Below are positions 32,011-64,000 of a stretch of 64,000 nt of DNA, in pieces (position 1 is the stretch's first letter; the number at the start of each line of letters is the position of its first letter). This DNA is from Pachyseris speciosa. Lineage: Eukaryota > Cnidaria > Anthozoa > Scleractinia > Pachyseridae. The stretch is from assembly GCA_016490735.1 (NCBI GenBank), contig JAEMWC010000668.1, positions 414,501-478,500 of the forward strand, read 5' to 3'. The position numbers and the translations under genes are program-made. Below the pieces are notes generated by a model. It did not search any database. It saw nothing but the letters and a program-made list of their open reading frames with translations, and was not told where the DNA came from.

Positions 32011-33672
32011 TGTATTAATTGAAATGTGTAGATAAAACTCTGCCTGAAAACTACCGAGGTCTATGCGAAGGCCCGACTGACTGAACTATCCATGTCGACT
32101 GTCTGTTTGAAGTAATGTAACCACTCGATACTGAACAATTTTTTCTGTCTCTATTTCAATACCATGTTGTAAAACGCGGTTCTAACTGTTGAGTCTGCGG
32201 ATGACGTCCTACAGTCTTACCTATTCAAATAAGAGCTATTGAAGAATACCTTGGCCTCCCGTGGTGCTTTTTACTACGAGCCGTTTAAGTTGCTGTTTGA
32301 ACTGAGTCAGTCTGTCCGGTTAAAGTGAACTTACCTTATTCAATAAGTTATTGACTCCACTGTGAATATCAGATGACATGAAATTTCAAAAGATACAGTA
32401 CATAAGTTGTAAATTTAACATATTGTTTTATTAAAATAAAATTTATTGACTTGTTATCAACCACACGCTCAATGATCTGGAAACGAGCCCGCTTGGTTTT
32501 AAAAGCTTTTGAGGAGCCAATCTCCCAAAAAGAGGCCGACTGATAGCATTGTAACCTAATTTGAAAATAACCACAAATTCCGAGTACAACGATTTTCTTG
32601 TATAAGTTTTCAAATTCCGAGATCGAAAAGCGTTCCACTTTAGATAACAACACGATTAAAAAAGGTTTCCGTAAACTGACGTCGTCGAAAAATAAAGATG
32701 GTAGACCATCAGGTCCGATGTAAGGTACGAACACTAAAGGGCACTTATCAGACCAGACGCAACGAAATTTGTATGTTTTTAATTATATTCTCTCACTTTT
32801 GTTAATTTCTTTTAGAAAAATAGATATAAATAAAAGTAGCAAAGAGCTACGATTTCCTACCCTACATACCAATAAACTTCATTTTTTTCCTCTGTAGTTT
32901 GGGCTAAAACCCTATGAAGTTCGTCTTTGTACACAATTTACCGCTGGAATTTGTAATAATCTAGATCACTACATGAAAACCGCAGAGGGCCAACTGAAAA
33001 TTGTAAGTTCTAATTTCTTAACATATTTCTTTACTTACAAGCAGTTATTTTCCATATCTTCTTTCTAACCTATGTACACTAACGAGATTCCGTCGTTTGA
33101 GATTATGGAGTGCTGTTAATAAATATTTATCAGAAGTGACAGTCGTTAACCCGACGAGCTCTCTACGCTACCTTATCATCCTCCTACTTTCTATGATGCA
33201 TCTTCACTTACACTGATGCAAGAACAAGTCAATCAAATATTCCAGTACCAAGCATCCTTCAAATGACAGCGATTTTCACCTACTGCCAAGATTAAACGTT
33301 CCTCTAATTTATAATAAATTAAATCTAAGTTCCACTCTCATCAAATTAAAATGTTGAATACGTTGGCCTGCGGACAAAATTTTTGAAGCACTCGATCAAG
33401 TCAATTAGTGATGGCACTAAAACCAGAGAAAGCTGAAATTTTGAAGCCAAAGCCGTGACAAAAGGATCACAACATCGTCTTAAGAGCGTAGTTCGAATTT
33501 GAACTTGCTTTCTCTTCCCTCTAGGTTCCAGTTCTTTTAACAAGAAGCTGTCACTCATTTGTTTTCCAAGTTCATACCCAAAAGAGGTATCGAGATAATT
33601 CTAACGTTGATTATTTCCGCACCAAACATCGAAATGTTGACCTTTTTTAAAAGCATGATGTGACGTAGCTAC

Positions 33673-34023
33673 CCAGGGGGTACTCCCAGAAAAATTGGTC
33701 AAGGGTGTGCGGCCCGCTTCCTGAAACCCCCACCCTATTTCAGACCAATTTCAGACCTATTTTACGTACACGGTTGGCATAAACATAATTTGAGAAGGGC
33801 TTTTGTTGATGGTCTTATCGCCTAATGATGAAGAAGTAGCTTTTTCTAAAAAAACATACCCAATTGAAGACTAGCGTGCACAAACCATACCCTATTTCAG
33901 ACCAAAATGGTCAAAATCGATACCCTATTTCAGACCAAAACGGCTAAAAAACCATACCCTTTGGGGCCGCACATACCTATATAGCTCATATAAGGGAGTA
34001 ACCCCCCTCCCCCCCAAACCGAG
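33673..34023. mobile_element. MITE with 9-bp target duplication in the ClC 3' flank
   Basis: CGTAGCTAC is directly repeated at 33664-33672 and 34024-34032. The ends are imperfect inverted repeats (AGGGGGTACTCCC and GGGAGTAACCCCCC). The inside repeats CCCTATTTCAGACC four times. The right end is 26 bp from the ClC stop codon, so it lies in that gene's 3' UTR. Confidence 0.7.
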
Positions 34024-34049
34024 CGTAGCTACTATATTTCAGCTACAGA

Positions 34050-60436
<26,387 letters not shown>

Positions 60437-60540
60437 CTGAAAAAAGATAAAATAAAAAAAAAATGATGGGTATAAGCACCGATCAGTATGAAGCTGGAGA
60501 AAGTAAACAGAATCAGTAAGGGCCACAGCTACACATTCAA

Positions 60541-61670
60541 GTGATAATTTTTTCCCATTTTTTTAAAAATTGTAGCACAAAATTTGCACCATGCAGCAGC
60601 CCTCACACAGGCAACATGACAATGTTTTGCGACAGTCCTGGTTTGTCCTAACTCTTAATAAAATGCAAAAGTGGCTAACATACCTAACTTTGCTACATGC
60701 TGGCAAATTCTGTGCTTTATTGTCAATTAAACTCATCACCAATAGATGAGCTTGGGAACAGGTGCCTGAGAGGTGGTGGAGCTGGGCTGAACTTTGGCTG
60801 CAAGGAGGTATCCATGGCAACCCTGCGAACGGCCACCACCTGGCACCGTCACACTGAACTAATCAGTGGAATTCTTACCTCATACTTACCATAGAGAAGG
60901 GGGGAGGGAGTGGGAACAAAAATAACACAGCAGCGAAAAAACAGCTAACTGCAGCCACGCTCGAGCAAACAACGAATGACCTTTGGACAAACAAGGCGAC
61001 GAAAACAACTGCATGAAAGCATCACAAAGTGCCCCTGCAAAAACTCCCAAGCCACCCCTGTGTCCAATACATGGGAAGACTGCTGACCAGCATTGTCTTG
61101 AGCTTAACGTAGCCTAAATTTCATTTAGCCACATAAATTGCATCAATAATAATAAATAATAAATGGAATATTTACCCAGGATAACCCTTCAGTACAAAGT
61201 ACTGTTATCAGCGGGGTCCTGTGCTACAACCAGTTGCAAAAATACTTGAGACGGTACAATCCCAACTGAAAAGAGGTTCCCCTCCTCTCCCCTTATCAAC
61301 ATTGTTGGACCACATTTTATGCTCATACAAATGCAAGGCCATGCAGAAAATGTAGGGACTTTCAACAACACTGATTAAGGGAGAGGGGGGAGGGGAGTCT
61401 TGCCTGTCATGCAGTAATAATATTGTTAAAGGAGAGTTTTACAAGATGAAATTAAAAAAGAAGACATGACGACGGATACAGTTACAATATATCCAAGGTT
61501 ACAAGCTGCAAATAAAGTTAATACTTAAACACATTTATGTAAAACTACTAATAGTTATTACAAATAAATGCCTTAATAGCGCTGCGCACAGATGACGTCA
61601 CAAAATTTGAGACCCCTACCGTGACTCAGACAAACAAAGAGCTTCACTTGCCATTTCTGAGCGAGCGCAT
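60541..61670. other. No gene recognised
   Basis: I looked on the minus strand for ClC N-terminal exons and found none. Some C- and A-rich stretches, no clear repeat family. Confidence 0.4.
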
Positions 61671-61678
61671 GTGAAAAT

Positions 61679-64000
61679 ATGCCACTCGCGAGTACTTCTG
61701 TTTGCTCTTTTATGGTTCTTACCAAAGACGACGGCGTTCCAGGCTCAAAATTTGCAAAGGATCCCGAAGATTATACTGTGGAACAACTGAGAAGGTGGTT
61801 AAAGTGTAGAGGCTTAAAACAGAGCGGAAAACACGAGGAGCTTTTGGGACGTGTAAGAGACTGCATAAAAAGTGGTCATCACTGTTCTCTTGATCACAAT
61901 GCAAGTATCGACGATGGCAAATGGTTTGCTGCAAAGGCCATCAAGGCAAGCAATGAATTGAAGGGGAATGACAAATTGGTTTCGGTTACACTCATTCCGT
62001 CAGTGGGCTGGCACACTTTTCCTTCACAGAACATTCCATCACCGTTCAAATATATCCACTACTACACGCTGGAATCCATTCAAAATTTAAGCAGCACAGA
62101 CCAAGACGACGGGCTTGGCCACATGACAGATAAGCCAATGAAAAATGGAAGAAAATACGTGGATTCTGGATTTGTTCATGACATGATAGACACTGTAAAC
62201 GATGAACATTATTTTGTGCAAGCACATGTCTGGCCGTCAATGTTGTTGTTGTTTTATCTTTGAACAGCGGTGCTGTTATTCACGCTTCATGGATCACGCT
62301 AAGAAGCACAGGCCAATTTTGTCAAAACCATGCATGAGCCAAGAATGTTCCTGGAACAAAGGCAAAAAGAGGAACAAGAATCCGTGCCGGGTATCCAACG
62401 CTAAATATCAAAACAAGCAAAAGCAAAGCGCAGCACCGGTCATTGATTTTGACCCAAGGCCACTGGAGTACCATAAAGTTTCACCGGCGCAAATCAATCA
62501 CTTAGTATCAGCCCTAAGTGGCATGTTGTGGCACAGTGATGGCTTATCAATGTGGGAAACGCAGCTGAAGTTTACCTACAAAAATTATGATCTTGGTGAC
62601 CCTAGCTGCTTGCAAGAAAAAGTGAAAATCCTGTACAACAACCTCACACTGGCCACTGTCATGGAAATCCCAGGCACTCAAGGGCAAAGTGCATCTGAGA
62701 AATGGTTCCTTGAAAGGTGGTGCCGGCTAACAGCGTCCAAATGTCTTCCAGCTTACAAAGTTGGCAAACTCGTTGTTGAAGCACAGCCAAATGCTGCTTC
62801 AGAAGCATTTAAGTTTATTTCACAGAACATCTGGGGAATAGATTCTGAACTCTTTCAGTTAAAATGGATGCTGTACGGCCTGGAAAGTGAGCCAACGGCG
62901 ATTATTAAATATGAGGAAGAAACCTCAAGCAAAGTGTGTTCTTCAGGATTATGGGTGAGCCCCAAGCTGCCCTTTCTTGCCTGTTAATCACCAGATGGCC
63001 TTGTGGGTAAAGATACTGTGATTGAGATCAAGTCCTTAATGATCTTCAAACAGTATACTGTACAAGCTGTTATTTCACTAACCTCCACTGTTCCCAAGGA
63101 AGTCCTAAGTAGGCAGTGTTTTTGTGTGAAAGATGGGAAATGTGTGTTAAAGCGCACCATCCCATGCTTATTACTATCAGTGCCAACACATCTTCCTAGT
63201 GACAGGCAGGGAGTTCTGTGACTTCATTTTACGTGCAGCAAATGGTCCAGATTCAGTGGAGAGGATTGCACGAGACGAATCCCTCATTGCAAAAATCTCA
63301 GAATTTCTTACAGCATTCTGGATGAGAGTAGTAGCTCCTGAGATTTTTGAAATGCATGTCCCCAGGGATCTTTTGCCTTTCATTTTCCCACAGCTGAATC
63401 CAGATGGCATAGATGACATGGACACAGTGAACAATGATATCTTTCCATCAGCTTCTCCTGGTGATAACAGTGAGCCATTTCATCCTTTGGCAGAAACACA
63501 AGGTTGAATAGTTAATCCCTCTCATGCTGACAGTACTTACACCCAAGAGGAAGTTTATGCTGCAGAGGCCTTGTTAAATGTTTTGGATAATCCAACCCAT
63601 AGCACGTCTTCTGTTGCCCATCATCAAGACTGTGGACTGTGGTCTCACCTTTTTCCCTTGGGGTGGAGTGACAAGCACTGGAATAACACTGACTAACACT
63701 TGTCCGCTGGATAACTGGATCATGATATTTCAGGCCCTTGTTGAATCAGGCAAAGTAAACTTGGTAGACCATCCCGAGTCTGGCAATACCACTGCAAGGA
63801 TACTTCAGCTCGTTGACAGTGGCCTCTATGCAGATGCTAAGCTGGCGGTACTCCAGTCTCTCAGACCACAAGGTTCCTCAGGCTACATCTGGCACCTTGG
63901 ATTTGTATGGGAATGAAAGTGACTTTTTCTTAAAGCTTTTGAATCCCTACCTGATGAGCACCACCACCTCAACCTGCTGCTCAGCAACCTGCCCTAATCC
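61679..64000 (+). pseudogene. Broken SAP-domain and YqaJ-type nuclease gene
   Basis: The first frame (61679-62263) starts at an ATG and has a SAP motif at 31-62 (YTVEQLRRWLKCRGL), a DNA-binding fold. After a frame change near 62220, 62202-62987 carries KPCMSQECSW and a YqaJ-type nuclease start (RWCRLTASK). A stop at 62985-62987 falls just before SPDGLVG. The same frame goes on at 63003 with VIEIKSL (the E-x-K catalytic pair), another shift is near 63180 (TGREFCDFIL), and 63578-63916 continues with TLTNTCPLDNW; related text runs to the window edge. The SWIM-type cysteine cluster expected before the nuclease seems lost. Such proteins are common in coral genomes and may be transposon accessory nucleases, as known for ISL2EU elements; this link is inferred. 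Confidence 0.72.

Larger units (their letters stand above)
30526..34049. other. Region between two convergent genes
   Basis: Lies between the CDR2-like stop (30525, +) and the ClC stop (34050, -). It holds an interrupted MITE family A copy, a nested TTAA element, a palindromic repeat near 31800-32010 and a 9-bp-duplication element next to the ClC stop. No gene recognised at 31.3-33.6 kb. Confidence 0.5.

Noticed and set aside
60541..61670. ClC N-terminal exons
   Set aside because: No acidic dileucine-bearing N-terminal segment with matching phase was found; they probably lie beyond the window.

Overview
This window is animal nuclear DNA, most likely from a stony coral or close anthozoan relative. 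The sequence is AT-rich, genes are split by GT-AG introns, and much of the DNA is mobile: CR1/L2-type LINEs, a BEL/Pao LTR element, tRNA-derived SINEs and many short terminal-inverted-repeat elements (TTAA-, TA- and 9-bp-duplication classes). The coral assignment is inferred from the mix of repeat families and protein types; the species cannot be told from the sequence alone.

Layout. 2.9-4.0 kb: a single-exon rhodopsin-class GPCR on the minus strand. 4.5-7.5 kb: copies of a DNA-transposon family. 7.78-11.59 kb: a LINE (esterase, endonuclease, reverse transcriptase) enclosed by 16-bp inverted repeats and a 9-bp target duplication. 11.6-22.5 kb: gene-poor, with microsatellites and foldback elements. 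22.5-30.5 kb (+): a complete three-exon gene for a CDR2/CDR2L-like coiled-coil protein, about 406 residues. 34.05-60.44 kb (-): a ClC-6/7-type (best fit ClC-7) chloride/proton exchanger. Nineteen exons are in the window, all with consistent phases and ending at the native stop, giving 700 residues; roughly the first 100 residues lie outside. The CDR2-like and ClC genes are tail to tail, 3.5 kb apart.

The ClC introns hold most of the mobile DNA. This includes a palindromic array of tRNA-Thr-like repeats (43.5-44.6 kb), SINEs, tandem tRNA-like repeats beside a long TA tract (51.5-52.4 kb), and a decayed 7.6-kb BEL/Pao retrotransposon (52.64-60.23 kb) that is itself broken by two LINE fragments. 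From 61.7 kb to the right edge runs a broken SAP-plus-YqaJ-nuclease gene, probably of transposon origin.

The host genes do not form an operon or a shared pathway. The GPCR acts at the cell surface, the ClC exchanger is expected in lysosomes, and the CDR2-like protein is a cytoplasmic coiled-coil scaffold. No rRNA genes, CRISPR arrays or bacterial-type features were seen.
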